Shown here: positions 48,325-62,050 of the stretch, piece after piece
How the letters are laid out: the number at the start of each line of letters is the position of its first letter
Position numbering within the stretch: the stretch's first letter is position 1
Assembly: GCA_948567375.1 (NCBI GenBank)
Contig: OX419761.1
Coordinates: 48,052,501-48,116,500 of the forward strand
DNA from: Lunularia cruciata
Taxonomy: Eukaryota > Streptophyta > Marchantiopsida > Lunulariales > Lunulariaceae
Length of the DNA: 64,000 nt
Direction: 5' to 3'
Made by a program: the position numbers and the translations under genes
The notes under the pieces: model-generated
What the model was told of the DNA's origin: nothing
What the model saw: only the letters and a program-made list of their open reading frames with translations
The model's database searches: none

Positions 48325-51300
48325 ATGGCACGCGGTCGCTCTCGGTTGAAGCTAGGGGGACTGCCAGCCTTGTCAAGTGTCGCTCTAGTTTGCGGTTCAG
48401 CTCTGTTTGTTCTTGCTCTGCTCTCCATAGTCGGGAGTCGCGTGCTTGATGTGGATAATTTTCATTATCACTTTGGAGTCCCTCCATTCCGTGTGATTGA
48501 ATTCAGGAATACACTGATTGAAAAAGTTAAGGTACTGCATCATATGTCGATCTGTCTCTATTTTGAGCGCATACCGTAGATCTACTCTCTAGCCTTTCAA
48601 TAACTCTAATTTACTGAAATTTCGAAATGTAAGAACCAGTTTGCCATCGATCAGACATAGCAAAGGAGTCTAATCGACGACTTTTTGCAGTTTTAGTTGA
48701 TGCTTGAGAGGCAAGGGCTGTTACTTCTTCATAACAGTCCAGACGTTCTTTCTTGCTTCTATATTACGCAGTATCTAGGCCGATTACGCTTCAGTAGCTC
48801 ATAGTCAAGCTCAATGATATTCAAGGACGCGTTTCTCTCGAGACCTAGGTGGTTGAGGATGCTTCTAGTTTGACGCAAAAGTGCGTGCTATTTTTTGCAG
48901 GTGAACAAGAAGCCTGTCGCCACACACACTGAGCTACCAGAACTCAGGGATGTACCGGTATGGACCCGATGTTCTGTTGGATATGGTTAGAACAATAGTA
49001 TTTATGTTTTTCTTGCTGGTTGCCGTACTCCTTGAATTAACTTTCTCTCATGAACCTCGTTACTGGTGACGGGTTCTTTTTACAACTAATAATGTGCATG
49101 AGGGAACTGCGTACTTGGTACGAAGAGCTTGTGGTTCACTTGCTGTGAGCTATCGAGTGTACAAGTTTTACAAGCGTGAATGGACTGCCAGTGAGAGGCA
49201 CTAACTTACTAGTGCTTGTTGAGCAGAGAGAAGCAGACTCAGCTCTACAAAACGTGTGGCACCCAGAGTATGTCGAGTTCTTCTATGGTTGCAGTGAACC
49301 AAGCGATTCATATACTTGTACGTGATTGCTGGACTGACATAGCCACATTGTACCTTTCTCAAATCATGCTACAACACGAGTCTACTACTCTCTAGTCCTT
49401 GTTCACAAATTCCTATTCTTCTATCTTGTTTAAGGGCCAATTGAATAATTCCATACGGAAACATTTCCGGTTGTGTTAACTGAGCATTCTTTGAGATTCT
49501 TTTCTCTATTACTCATTAGCTTCTAGATTGAAATGCTGAGTCAAACAGCTGTTGACCTTCAATTTTCTCCTGTTAGACTGACTGCTAGATCCTGGCTACT
49601 CTTGGCATACATATCCAAGAAATCTTTAATGTTGTAACATGTCGTTCTGCCTATGCAGCCGCCCTTTCCCATTTTGATCAAAATGGATATATCATGATTG
49701 ACGCCAGTGGTGGTTTGAACCAACAAAGAACTGGGGTAATATGGAAACTCTTTTCCTAACACTTGCAAAGAGCATGTCCCCAAGAAATCAGATATTGTGC
49801 CGACCAGGTAGATCTTGTGCTAAAGGGATTTTTCAAATATCTGCAGAATAATGGCATGTAATCTTCATGGCTTTTCAGAAAGCGTTATGGAAGGAGTTAG
49901 ATAACTGCATTTGATAGCTTGTTGATAAATTATAATGCCGTGATTCAGATTACAGATGCCGTGGTTGTGGCTCGGATCCTGAATGCAACTTTGGTTGTGC
50001 CAGTGCTTGACCACAAATCGTTTTGGCACGATTCTAGGTCCGACTCTCACCTACCATATTCTTTTAGTTTGTTCTTTATCCTGCGAACCTTTTAGAAACG
50101 TCAATGCTATGAAGAGAGATAACGTTAGTAGCTCATTGTTTATGTGCGTTCATTCCATGCGCAAGTCCATTGAAATATGCACGGAGATAGTTTGTCAGCA
50201 GGCAAGATCCTGATGTAATCCTATCCATTTCCAGGAGAAGAGTCTAGGTCTACCTGTGAATCGAATATAATTAGCGCCACGAGCTGCGCTCGTGCTAGTT
50301 GAACTTGCACTGGTGCATGGAGCACTGCAACAGTATATACTTTCTACTTGAATAAATTCGTGAGTGTACTGTTCGTAGAGTAGAGTGTCTGACGTCTGAG
50401 TTTTGTTGTATTCTTATGCAGTAATTTCAGCGACATATTCGATGTTGAAAAATATATATCGACTCTCGCTTCAGATGTGCCGATAATAAAGAAGCTGCCA
50501 CGGAACGTCGAGAAGAGTATAGCAATATACCCCATGCGGATACCAAGAAAGGCTACCCCGATTTACTACGAAAACAGGGTCCTGCCAAAACTGCTTAGCA
50601 GACAAGTAGGTGCTACAGGAGGATATGTTCAGATCTGGCATTCACTTCATCGCTCTTTCTAAACAGCAGCATCCCGCTGTTGGGACCATGATTTAGGCTT
50701 GAAGTAGCATCTGCAGTTGTCATATGATAATTAATAACATGATAACATGATAATTAACATACTGAATTTGGGTGCATATCCAGGTGCTGCGATTGACGAA
50801 GTTTGACTACAGACTCTCAAATAGGTTGAGCTCAGACCTACAGAAGCTTAGGTGTCGTGTGAACTATAAAGCTATACATTTCACCCAGCCCATAGCACAG
50901 ATGGGTCAACTTTTGGTGGAGAGAATGCGTCGACTGGGGGGTCGATATATCGCATTGCATCTCAGGTGCTTTTTCATCACCTCTTTGCTTAAAGTTAACT
51001 ATGATTTTCAGCTTGATTGGTTTAAGCGGAGTTCATGAACAAAAGAAAGAGGACCAGTAATATATCAAAGCTATAATCTGATTGACATGTGCAGATTCCA
51101 AAGAATCTCCACAATGTCATGATCTCCACATGTCACTCACCTTGACCTCATTGGTTGTAATTCAGATATGAACCAGACATGCTAGCATTTTCAGGCTGCT
51201 ATTATGGTGGAGGAGAGAAGGAGAGAAAGGAACTCGGTGCAATTCGAAGACGCTGGAAAACCTTACATGTATGCCTCACAACAATAAGGAACTGAGTGCT

Positions 51301-53421
51301 CGCGTGCAACTTAATGTTCCCAGTTGTTTCCTCTTTCCTTAGCTCCAACTCTTTGGTTCCTACTGGCATAGTTTGGCGGTCATTCTCAGTACCTTTACTA
51401 GTCTAGTCTCCAGCTTCTCCGGCATTATGAGGGACACCAGTGAAGTAAGGTGTCTTAATAGATTCTTACGAAGGTCTTGTTATTTCCTTTCGGAGATGAG
51501 TTCAAGGACTCTTGCTGTCGTTGGGCATGTCATGTCAGGATAGATAAGATCCTATCTCTTTGCTTTGTTTTCTTCACTTAATTATTGGTTAAGCGCAGTC
51601 ATAGAGGATACGGAGCTTTTTAGTGGTGATCGTCCTTTACATGCTCATGAACGTAGCTGTTGGTTACTTGAATGCGGCAGACTACTGGTTGAGGTTTTAG
51701 AAATACGCTTTGTCAAGTATTGTTGTTAGGTTTTCGCGGCACTTACCACACAACGCAAGTTTTGACGGAACGTATCCATAAAGACTGAGTGAAGTCTGAG
51801 TGGGTGTGAAACCCAAAAGGGTTGAACAGGCCATTACTTCATACAGCCCTTCAGCTCTGCTATTGTAGAGAAAAAAGTAAAACTGGCGGATAACATATGA
51901 TGTAAGGTTGGGGTCGATCAGCTAGAAATGCTCGCAAGAAGTAACGAGGCCATAGCTCAGACTCAATGTAGCTGGACACCTGTAGCAAGGACTTCGAAGC
52001 CATATATATTGATATATTTATGTAGCAAGTGAAGATTCCCCATTCTAAGAACGACTTCTGCTCTCATTTTACAGACTATATTTGACTAACCTATCCTACT
52101 TCTGGATTCGTGCCTGCATGCATTTCATTGCTTCTATATGCATATTTTTAGTTGGTATTGGTTCGGTCCTAAGTGGGTTTGGGATCCCCCATGCTGAGCA
52201 AGCATTCTCCTATGCCCATGCTTCTCCAAGCGAATACTCGTTTGATTTTCCCGAAGAGAAGAGTTTTTACGCCATATGTTTGGGTCTAATGTACAGTGTT
52301 CGATAGGTTAGTAATCCGTACTCATAACAACACAACGTTTCTTTTTGTTAAGGGATGTTAGATCAATGAAAGTTTTAGTAACTCGTGGTGGTGGTTATTA
52401 CAGACCAAAAATCCGGACAAAGAGCGAAGAAATGGCAAATGTCCTCTCACACCTACGGAGGTGGGGTTAATGCTGAGGGCTCTCGGCTTCGGAGAAGATT
52501 GCCACCTGTACGTTGCTTCTGGTGATGTGTACGGCGGCGAGGCCACCCTAGCCCCTCTGAAAGCGTTGTTTCCAAATTACTATACCAAGGAAATACTCGC
52601 TTCCAAAGAGGAGCTAGCTTTATTTCAAGGATACTCATCTCGTATGGCTGCCATTGACTACATTGTTTGTGACGAAAGTGATGCTTTCGTTGCAAACAAC
52701 AACGGGAACATGGCCCGTATTCTGGCGGGACACAGGTTAGTTTCCGATGGAATTCTTCGTTGACTTACTATCTTCAGAACATACATTTGCAAAATAGAGA
52801 CAATGTTGCAGACGTCATAATTTTCACGACGTAATCGCTCATTCTTGACAATTTTTGATGTCCATCTGTTTTCTTCAACCCAAAAATGATGAACCTTTTT
52901 ATCTGCGTGGTGTTATAATGTAGAGCCTTGACCTTTACTATGCATGACTCTAATCATGACTTGTGTCATTTGGCAGACGATTCAACGGCCACAAACGCAC
53001 AATTCGCCCTAACCCGAAGAAGCTTTCTCCCCTTTTCCTTAATAGACAGACCTTGGGTTGGGAGGAGTTCGCCATCAAGGTGCGGCACTTTCAGAAAGGA
53101 TTTATGGGGGATCCTAATGAAGTACGCCCTGGACGAGGAGAATTCCATGAAAATCCTGCTGCATGTATTTGTGAGAAACTTGATAGCCCTTTACGTAAGC
53201 ATGTTAATCCAGAAAAAGTGGCTATCAATAAATCAATTCCCGATGTACGAGATATAGAAGACGATTTCGACACTGACAGCGAGGATGTAGGTATAGATAC
53301 AGAAGATGACATAGTGAGGACCGAATTTGTAGGAGAGGAGGTACTGGATGCCGGCGCTGAAGAGGCTCGCCTCGAGGATTCGGAGATACTTCCAGAGGAG
53401 CTCCCTGCACTATCAGATTAG
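48325..53421 (+). CDS. O-fucosyltransferase family protein, 588 aa
   Basis: Ten exons join in frame by GT-AG introns: 48,325-48,531, 48,901-48,957, 49,227-49,317, 49,659-49,735, 49,949-50,037, 50,422-50,605, 50,784-50,965, 51,166-51,268, 52,404-52,735 and 52,977-53,421 (TAG). Residues ~15-36 form one membrane anchor, so a type II Golgi protein is expected. The plant O-fucosyltransferase domain (PF10250-type) begins with NGYIMIDASGGLNQQRTG (residues 127-144) and contains DAVVVARILNATLVVP, HLRYEPDMLAFSGC (~294-307) and CDESDAFVANNNGNMARIL, all hallmarks of the plant family. The C-terminal ~60 residues are acidic. The family transfers fucose or rhamnose from nucleotide sugars to proteins or cell-wall glycans; the exact acceptor cannot be read from sequence. 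All exons and key motifs are intact, so the gene looks functional. Confidence 0.93.
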
Positions 53422-56400
53422 CGAAGTTTGATTGACTGCGTGACAACAGCATGTGCATAGTCAGCTCCGAGTAGTTTAAATCATTCATTTTGGTAATGCA
53501 GCATCAATAAAATATTGAAGAGTTGAGAACAGCACGATTTTGGATTTTGCAAACCCATGTTTACTACCCATCCATGATCCGTGCTGCTTCGTTTGCCTGC
53601 CATGTGGATCAAGTGTGTAACAACAAGCTTAAACAATAAATCAGACACTCGGCGAGTGGAAAGGGACATCGACGACAAGCCAGTCGACAGAACTGTGGAA
53701 TGCCTAAACGTCTTTGAGAGGATGTCCGACTCTCATCTTTAGCTTAGTTCTAGTTTTCCTCCTGTTTAGAGTACGGTCTTTCACGTCGTTAAGTCAAGGT
53801 TATCGGGAAAGAGTCGATTTTGTAAGGCGGGAGTTGGAGTGTGGATCTGAGATTGCTAAGAGACGACCTGATGAATCACGATTTGAGAAGAGTCATACCA
53901 TAAACATCCATGATCACGAAGTTAGCCTATGTCCACCAGACAAGGTAGAAGTATATGAGAGATAGCAAACCCTTCTGGACACAGCCTCAATCAGAACAGC
54001 TGCACCTGGTACCCGGGAGGACTGATATACGATGGAATGCTAGAATCTGGGACGGTGTATTTGGTCAGTCCTAAGAAGTTTTGACAAAAAGCAGATTGCA
54101 GATTGCAGAGTTCGAGTGTTGTCTGGTTCAGCCGTCGTTGCCAACTGATAAATAAAGCAAGTCTCAATGAAGGTGAAGACCACTGCCAACAATCCAATGT
54201 AGTTCAACTTTTGGAAGAAAGCATTACATGATGATCTCTGTCTTCTATCCGCAACATAAGAGCGTATCAAACTTCAGTTGTCGAGGTGTACCTGATTGTG
54301 AAAATTGGTGAAAGCTTGATCACATCAAATCAACCAGACCAATAAGGGAAAACAGAAATGATATAATTCTACTAAACTATTGGCAATTTGTTGGTAAGAG
54401 AACTCGACAAAAGTATAAAATTCTTTTCAATGTGATGTCGATTACTTATTGCACGAGGCGCTCGGAGCTTCCGTACTCTTTTGCTGCCGCAATTCCACAG
54501 TTCACAAGAGGTCTTACAGGATACAAGATAGACAAGGATACCAACGCTGCCTCTTGGATTTTGACTTGCTCAAAAGTGAAGGCTAGCCCCTTCCATGGCA
54601 CCACCGTTGAAGCCACGCCATTGCATTTTGCGACCTCTTGAATCTAACAACTTTTGGCAACTTTTGGCAACTTTCAGGCCGGCTTATGATCATGACAGGG
54701 CATGTCTATAGTGACAAGACTCCATTCAGTCTCGCAAGTCAATGACCCACACAGACGCATCTCCTATGGCTGTATGTGAGGACTGAACCAGAAAAACTTA
54801 CTTTCAATTCAAGTTTTGTGCCTTGATATATGCTCTGTGCAAGTGAGAAAGTCTTGTATCAATCAGATCTCCTGAGTGATCACAATTAATTGAATTGTTT
54901 AGAGGGATATGTATTTGCAATCGAAACAAGGTTGCATATCCAATCTCGAACACGCTTAGATATTATCTTCCCTGATAGCCGTATTACAGGGTCATCTAGT
55001 ACCGTGGATTTCCTAATAGTGATAATGCTCGCTTACAAGCCCTGTCCCGGTCCCGGCGATGTCTCAAATCCACTACATTCTTGCAGTTTCTCTTGAGACA
55101 ACGTGAAGGAAGTGGATTTCTATTCCCCAGAAACCCAAAACCATATGCAGCATATACTTAGATTATGAGAGGCGAGGATGGATTCTTATAACTGATACAA
55201 AGTTACTACGAGATCACATGGCCGAAGGATCCGTGGGCTGAAGGTACTCAATGGGAGCGTCCCTGTCTCGCAACTTCTGGCTCTACAAGATCCAGAGGAC
55301 AGGGAGCAATATGAGCACGTTTCAAGTAGCTAATATATGTCCTGATCTCTCCATGGTCTCATTAACTTTGTGTAAATCTTGGTACTGTCATCGCACCATT
55401 CGATTCCAATTCACGATTTATCTCAGAATCTGATCAATGAGCGAATACTGCATGCCAGTGCACCAAGACTGTAAGTACTTTAAACCGTCGTAACATCGAA
55501 CGTCGGTTGCTTCGCCAACATGACGCTTCGGTCGGTGGGTGTGTATCTTGGTTCAATCATCCTTCTGGAGTACAAACACCGTCAAAGAATCGGATTTGAC
55601 ATCGTTTTTGACATCTCAGCGTAAAATACGGGAAGTTGTTACAGTCTTGCCTGTCCACTTTTTGCAGACTTGGTTTGTGGCTCATACCATTGGCCAATGA
55701 CTTCATATGATGTTTGAGATTTGAGGTTACATTTGGACTTGTGGTATGCAAATAGGTGAGTATTCAGACATAAAGTTATATTTGGACGTATGGTGTATAT
55801 ATGGGGTTTTTAAGAAGAGCTGAAAATAAACTCACTCTCTTTTGGTAACTAGATTCTTAGTCAGTTAACTAAGTTGCTAAAACAATAATTTGTTATGGCA
55901 AAAGATCTACGGATTTGTTCGTGGCAAAGAAAATGTAAATGGAGTGGGGGGAATGTGAACAGATATAAGCCCCGGCAGAAAGAGAACGAAGATTCACATT
56001 TGTCTGCTTACTCTCTATTCCTATTGTATAAAGTTGTTGAGTAAACCCAACTCTTATCACTTGATATGGAGAGAAAGGTGATCACATAGAACACATGAAG
56101 GATGGGAAGACCCCATCAAGCATATCACTTGATATTACCCATCGTATTCTCATTCAGATAAGAGATTTCACTTCGAGCTAAGCATACAGTTAATATACTA
56201 TGGAAAACATTGTACTTAAGACTTGGGTATCGCAGTTCCTAGTGGGGTACAAATCTCTTTTTATGAAAGGGAAGATATAGATGAAGTTTTCCAAAATATG
56301 CCACTGGACATGTTAACTAATGTCACTTAACTAGAAGTTTAGCCTCGTGATAATATGGATTAGCTTTGTAAGTGCAGCCTAAACGTGACGCTGCACTCAA

Positions 56401-57851
56401 AGGAGTAGCTTACAACTGCCATATATTTGATTAGTTGATTTGATACATACATCACGGAATTATGATGGTGCAAAAAGATGGAAGGGTAAGTACAAGAAGT
56501 TCACTGCACATGAACATGTATCGACGATGGATAACTGAAAGTAGTTTTGAGAACACGGGAATGAATGGTGTGAGCACCACATCTGATTGCAGTTATCAAG
56601 AGTTGCAAAACTCTTTATGCTCACAAGTTTACGTTCTGTGTAAAGAATCGACTGCAACTGCAGCACTGTGTTTGTACCCGAACGGTTGAGCACGATCAGC
56701 AGTACATAGCGTAGTGAGAATATTCACCCGAATCGTACTCATTGGGGCAACATTGATCATCACGTTTTGGGTATGCAGATGGCATTGCGCAACGATGAGT
56801 GCTACAATAGTTACCGTCCTGCTCGAAGGCCAATCCCAGTTACAGCACATTCTGAGGCGGGTCACGAATGATCGCTAAATGAACTTCTCATTGACCGACT
56901 TGGCTCCGTTACACCAAAGTGAAGGTGATACTACGTTCAACCAGTTGTAGGTCGACTTGGAGCAGCAGAAACGTCACATCAGTGCCTGCAATTTCGTGCA
57001 TTTTGATGGCCAGGGTGTGCCTCTTAACATTGTAACTGTACAAGTCCAAAGTGGCTGAATCTACCAACTACAAGTATCTGAAGAAGCAAACGCTTAAGAA
57101 GGTTTCTCAGGCCGAACTATAGTCAAGTGGCTTAGATGTGAACCAGCGGCGGTAGTACACCTCGGATACTGTACAGCTTTTATCCTTCGTCAGAGTATCT
57201 ACAGCCTTTGACCATGAGAGCTTCCTGGCCCTAGCAAGAAAGGTCCGACATCCTTTTTGTGACGAGAGTGACCGCCATACGTAAGTGCAAGTGAGAGATT
57301 GTACGAGATCCATAAAATAACTTGATCATTTAGATCAAAAGAGAAACGGAGAATGCTATATAACCCAAGTCAAGGAAGCCTCACAGTTGGCCCGTGCGCT
57401 TGAGATGACAGAACAAATGCATCGACTTCGACATCCCACCAATGACTCGGATGATATGAAATTCAGGAGTACCTAATGGAGGCAAGCCGCGCTCTCAAAT
57501 TCTTTAGCTGGTGAAACATGACTGCTAAAGCGTAAACAGAGGCACCAATTGTAGCGTCCATCAACAACGACAGGCAAACGTCTGGACAAGGAAACCTCAG
57601 CAATATGAACATGATAAACGTGCATACAGTGCGCTGGGCTCCTGCATCCTTACATCCCATTATTCCCTTTTGAAAGACACACTAGTAGTTGCAATTGCGC
57701 ATCGAAGGCGAGAGCATGCACGTAAATTATACTCCTTGGAAATTGTGATCCCTCTCTTTCAAATGAAGGACAATCGCCCAAAACTATACAAATGACAGCC
57801 GGACAGCTGATTTAGAAATGATGAGTGACTATGAATGAATGGATCTGCTCT
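53422..57851. other. Intergenic DNA, no gene recognised
   Basis: It contains the 3' flank of the O-fucosyltransferase gene and, at the right end, of the DRIP-like gene. A frame at 53,714-53,965 encodes a hydrophobic segment followed by a charged tail but lacks an ATG (see findings). A 33-bp repeat shared with 46,010-46,042 lies at 56,087-56,119. No other supported feature was seen. Confidence 0.5.
56087..56119 (+). repeat. 33-bp dispersed repeat copy
   Basis: Identical to 46,010-46,042 (begins TAGAACACATGAAGGATGGG), in the same orientation and about 10 kb away. The identity does not extend far on either side. Confidence 0.8.
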
Positions 57852-60800
57852 TCAACAAATGCGTGTATTTCTCCTATGCCTCTGATATGTTAGCACCATG
57901 ATCAGCTCTTTTGCAGAACTAGCATCGAGATGCATCAAGCCTGTGGTGGTCTCGTTGGCTGCTTGGCCCTGGTTTTCCTGATCCTTCGAATTTGGGGCAG
58001 CAGCAGTTGCAAACCAGATATTACGTACACTTTCCAGCGGTAAGCTGGAAACAACCGGTTGACCCCGACATGTAATTTCGACCTGTGACAGTCGAAGAAG
58101 ATGTTAATTTACGTTGCCACGATAGTATCCAGCAATGCTCCTGCTTCGACAAAATTGCTGCAACCAAATGGATAAATCATCTGTACCAGTGATCAAGATA
58201 CAGAACTTACCTCGGTTTCATTAGATAGTCCCAGCTTTTTAACCAGATACTTCTTCACATGAGAGACTGGAAGCTTTCCGTCCCTGAAAATGAACAGAGA
58301 GCGACACTCAGCAAAACAATTTTGGTCTTCCAAAGTCAAATTCTGTGGGCAGAGGAACTAAAGACGGTGCGATCTCAAGCATCCTTCTCACTATAGAAGT
58401 ATACGATTAACCCCAGCGTTCAAAGGCTTGGATTTGTGGACACTTACTTTATCCTCAAATAAGGACTAGGGAGTTGGGGAAGAGGATTGTCAGCCCTGAA
58501 GCATTGGAAACTCATATTAGTCACATCTCACAGTATCCAATAATTCAATATTGTAGAACACCATAAGTTACAAAGAAATTTCCAGATGGGACAAGGAATC
58601 CGGGGTAGTATCATGGTGAACCAACCAAAAGCAAATGAACAAAGGTGGTGGTTGACTCATACTGATTCCGTGCGGCCTGCAGCGCAAACCAGATGCCACA
58701 GCTATTGGGGGCGAACGAAGTGCTAGCTAATAGAGAACCATTCGCCGGTGGAGTGGGGTGCATCAAGATAGCCGGTCTTTCTACCCCACCGTTCACGAAC
58801 AACTTCAGTGAAGGATTCCTCTGGAGTTGAGGGCTTGACCTCCTAGCCCTTGGAGGACTCCCATGCAGAGTGGAGCCATCAAGTGCTTGAGTAATGGCTG
58901 AAGAAGGTCGTGTTTCTATGGATTTTGCGTCAAAACTTGTGCCATCTCTGCCCCTTGATACATCTGGTGCGATATCGCAATATCCAGATGGACCAGTCAG
59001 TGGTTGTTCTCCCCGGCTGGCTTTACTGATACCCGAAGCTTCCGCCACTTCTGCTAGTGTTGCTAATAGATTATCAGAGCCCAGACCCCTTCCATCTTGC
59101 GCAGTTGCGGGGGACTTTGCAGACCCTGCACCCGACTCATCGGCCAGTGGGTCCAAGCCGCTTCTAGTTCTGGCAACCCCTCCGTTTGTGGTAAGTTGCG
59201 TGCGTCGAGCATGGTAAATCCCTATGTCAGAGTGTGTGAGAGGCTCTCTGAGGGGAGCCCTCCTTGGTTCCTCCTTCGGTCGCGAAGGTCTGAAAGGTAT
59301 GAAGTCGAGATCATTGATCTCATTATCGACTTCCGCCCTTCTGGCACTAGATGAGTTAAAAGGATTCGAGTCAAGCATCCCGTTGTTCCCATCCCTCCCG
59401 ATGTAGTCCTCGGCATCTGTATGCTCATCCTCCTCTTCATCTTGTTCGTCACCTTCATCAGCTTCTTCCTCCTCTTCCTCTTCTTCTTCGTCGTCCTCCT
59501 CACTGGTGTTGGAATCTCTGAGAGCTAACGATTTACCCGGTGAAACTCTGGTAGTCCGAGTGGCAAAGCCAGGGTTGGCTGACTGTGGTTGGGCACCAAT
59601 TCCCAGCGAATATAGAGACCTTTCTTTCCTTCTGGTAGGAGCGGCCGAGACAGCAGGGCTACTGCCAGGTCCAGTCTTCCTCTTCCGAGAATCCGGGAAG
59701 AGTTTGGCCTTCACATCATCTAGCTGATGGTCCGCCCTGAAGTTGTAAATACACTTGAGTTAATGGAAATAAAGAATGAACCACGGGAACCTAACAGAAG
59801 TGTAACAATTGGCACTAGAAGAAGTGTATAATTTAAGAGCCAATAACTTTTGCAGTAATCTCTCACTTCTTGGTACAATGGCGGCAATAAACGTTAATAC
59901 TGAGCTGGTACAGCGGTGAAACTGATAGAGACGTATATAATTAAACAGTGATGTCCCATGGGATCCATGCCAGATTTTAATATCGAGGCTAACATCAGTT
60001 ACACCATTAGTTCCCCAGTCGTAGTGATTTCACGTAGAATAGAGGAACATAAGAAAGGCTTACACCTTCACTATGATAGTTCAGACTATCCTCAATACTC
60101 CCTAGCTGCAGCCTCATATAGTTCATACAGATTTCGCACTTTGTTGCTTTGAAGTCGATTCACCCTACGTTCATCACCCAAACCATGTGTACTGAAGCAA
60201 ACATCTTACAATTTAGAGAGATTAAATTTTGGAAAAGCACCTCAGCTTCTCCAGTGGAAGTGTCCCCAGGCTGACATTGCACATGGGACAGCTGTTGGTC
60301 TCGCCATCGCTTAGTCGACCTTGTATACAATCCCTGCAGACTGAGAACCAACACTCGTTTACATTCTCTTCTACATACGGATCAGAATTGGGAGAAGAGT
60401 ACGAATTCGAATCCACATTAGTACAGATCACCAGTTCTTAATGTTGATACAGACACATGTTTACGTACAAAGGAACTATGATATCTTAGACTTGAAAATA
60501 AGATAAAACTGGTTCATCCATCGTCACGCGGTTATTGTCATTGTGAAGTGTTAAACCAGACAATATCTCTTCTACACGAGCAACTCGTGGGATGAGAGAA
60601 AGAGTGCACTAGTATAAGTTTCTCGACGCCAGTGTTCCAAAAGACATCATTACAGCAATGGTCTACACCAAACCCGATACACGACACGCTTCATCAACCA
60701 GCTGCAACCACTAACGAGGACTGAAATCTCGTAGCCACAAAAGAATCCAAAACAACAACAACAACAACAACCACAAGGACGAAGACAATAAGACCGAAAC

Positions 60801-61164
60801 TGGACTTCCATCTAGAACTCGTTACAGCAGACCGCTAAACACAGAAGTTGTGAAATTGGCCCCCCTTACAAATATGCAATGCTCCAAAACCACAATGAGC
60901 TACGGGACTAATTAACGCTGCAGACACTTCAAGCAACACTACTAACCAAAACCAGTGACTCCATCGATACATGCAGAATACCTCACAGACCAGAGCTTCA
61001 GTACTCAATCACTTACAGGTATGTAGACACTCCGAAACTGTGGTAGCTTCGCGGAACAAATCTCCACAAAGTGGACAAGTCAAGCAAGATATAAGCGGCG
61101 CCCTGGGGACTCTCACTCCTCCGGTGCCGTAAGACGCCGCCACCTTCTTCGCGCTCAGTGGCAT
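57852..61164 (-). CDS. DRIP-like: DRIP-type RING E3 ubiquitin ligase, 557 aa
   Basis: Six exons join in frame on the minus strand: 61,017-61,164, 60,241-60,340, 58,663-59,736, 58,448-58,495, 58,211-58,283 and 57,852-58,082 (TGA). The N-terminal RING has complete C3HC4 ligands: C30, C33, C46, H48, C51, C54, C67, C70; exon 1-2 splicing creates CLHTFCRDC. LEKLRADHQLDDVKAKLFP follows, as in Arabidopsis DRIP1/2. The C-terminal part (YLRIKDGKLPVSHVKKYLVK, VEITCRGQPVV, SAKELIMVLTY) matches the family's RAWUL ubiquitin-like region. DRIP1/2 ubiquitinate the drought/heat transcription factor DREB2A and restrain stress responses; the same role here is inferred by homology. Exon 3 encodes an acidic run at residues ~161-192 and is long, so the protein exceeds the ~420 residues of the Arabidopsis proteins. 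Intron 1 contains an ACA microsatellite. All parts are intact. Confidence 0.94.
60751..60771. repeat. (ACA)n microsatellite in DRIP-like intron 1
   Basis: About seven consecutive ACA triplets within the first intron. No effect on coding sequence. Confidence 0.85.
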
Positions 61165-61190
61165 CCTCTTAAATTTGATTGTTTACACAT
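61155..61190 (-). promoter_or_regulatory. Upstream ORF overlapping the DRIP-like start codon
   Basis: An ATG at 61,188-61,190 opens an 11-codon frame whose TGA (61,155-61,157) lies just past the main ATG at 61,164, in another frame. If the leader includes this ATG, ribosomes starting there would bypass the main start, reducing translation. Confidence 0.5.
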
Positions 61191-62050
61191 CTCAAAAATT
61201 ATGCCCTCTCGTCTATCGACCCTTCTAGCCCCCGGAGCGTAGACCCTCGGTATCGTCCCCCTTCGCGTTATCCACCACAGTGATCGCACACACGCAGGTG
61301 CAAATCCAGCAGGTGGAAGAATAATATCCGAATTGACCTGTATTATTGATCACCGGGTTCTTCACGTTACTAAATTCTCCTCCTCCGCCACCGCAACAGT
61401 CTCCAGCGACATCTCCTCTGCGCGTTCGACTCTGACGATCCCATGCACGTCAAATTCGTCCACCATTCCTCTCCGCAATGCAAAGATTTCTTTCATCCCC
61501 ATCGCCACAACCCTAAATTATCACACTAACACCATTTCTCTCCCGAGAGCTGTCTCTTCGTCCTGTCTGTGTCGATCGATTGCAGGGGAGAGGCCGAGTG
61601 CAAGCCCGCGCTCTCGCAGGCAGGCAGCCTGCCTGCCGTTCCGGGCACCGACGAATTTTTCGCGTCGGGCAGCGGTTAACACGACTTCATGTCGGGGAAT
61701 TCAAATGCCCGCTGCCCCCCACCTCCAACTCTCCTCCTCCATTTCGTCACGTCGCGTCGCTCGCGTAATCTCTCGCTGACTCGCTCTCGGGCTCCAAGTC
61801 CTCAGCCTCCCTCTCTCACTCTCTATTTCCTCGTTATCTATCGTAAGTTTGGCGGCCCCCACCGGCTTCTTCACTCACGTCCTCCATCGCCCACCGCTTC
61901 TCCAATTAACTCGTATGTTCTTGGGACTTCTATTCGTCACCCCGAGTACGGTAATGCTTGCTGTGTTGCTGTTGTTACAGTTCCGTACCCACTAGAACAA
62001 TACGAGTATCTTGGGGACAAAGTAATCATGCTTCGCATTGGAACTTCGTA
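61191..62050 (-). promoter_or_regulatory. CpG-rich leader and promoter region of the DRIP-like gene
   Basis: GC- and CpG-rich DNA upstream of the minus-strand gene, with GA-rich stretches on that strand typical of plant 5' leaders. Plus-strand frames here (61,333-61,779 and 61,689-62,051) are Ser/Arg/Pro-rich and look like antisense of a leader. A divergent transcript is possible but unsupported. Confidence 0.45.

Noticed and set aside
58894-59727. Plus-strand frames opposite the DRIP-like exon 3
   Set aside because: They are mirror frames of a well-supported coding exon with a biased composition.
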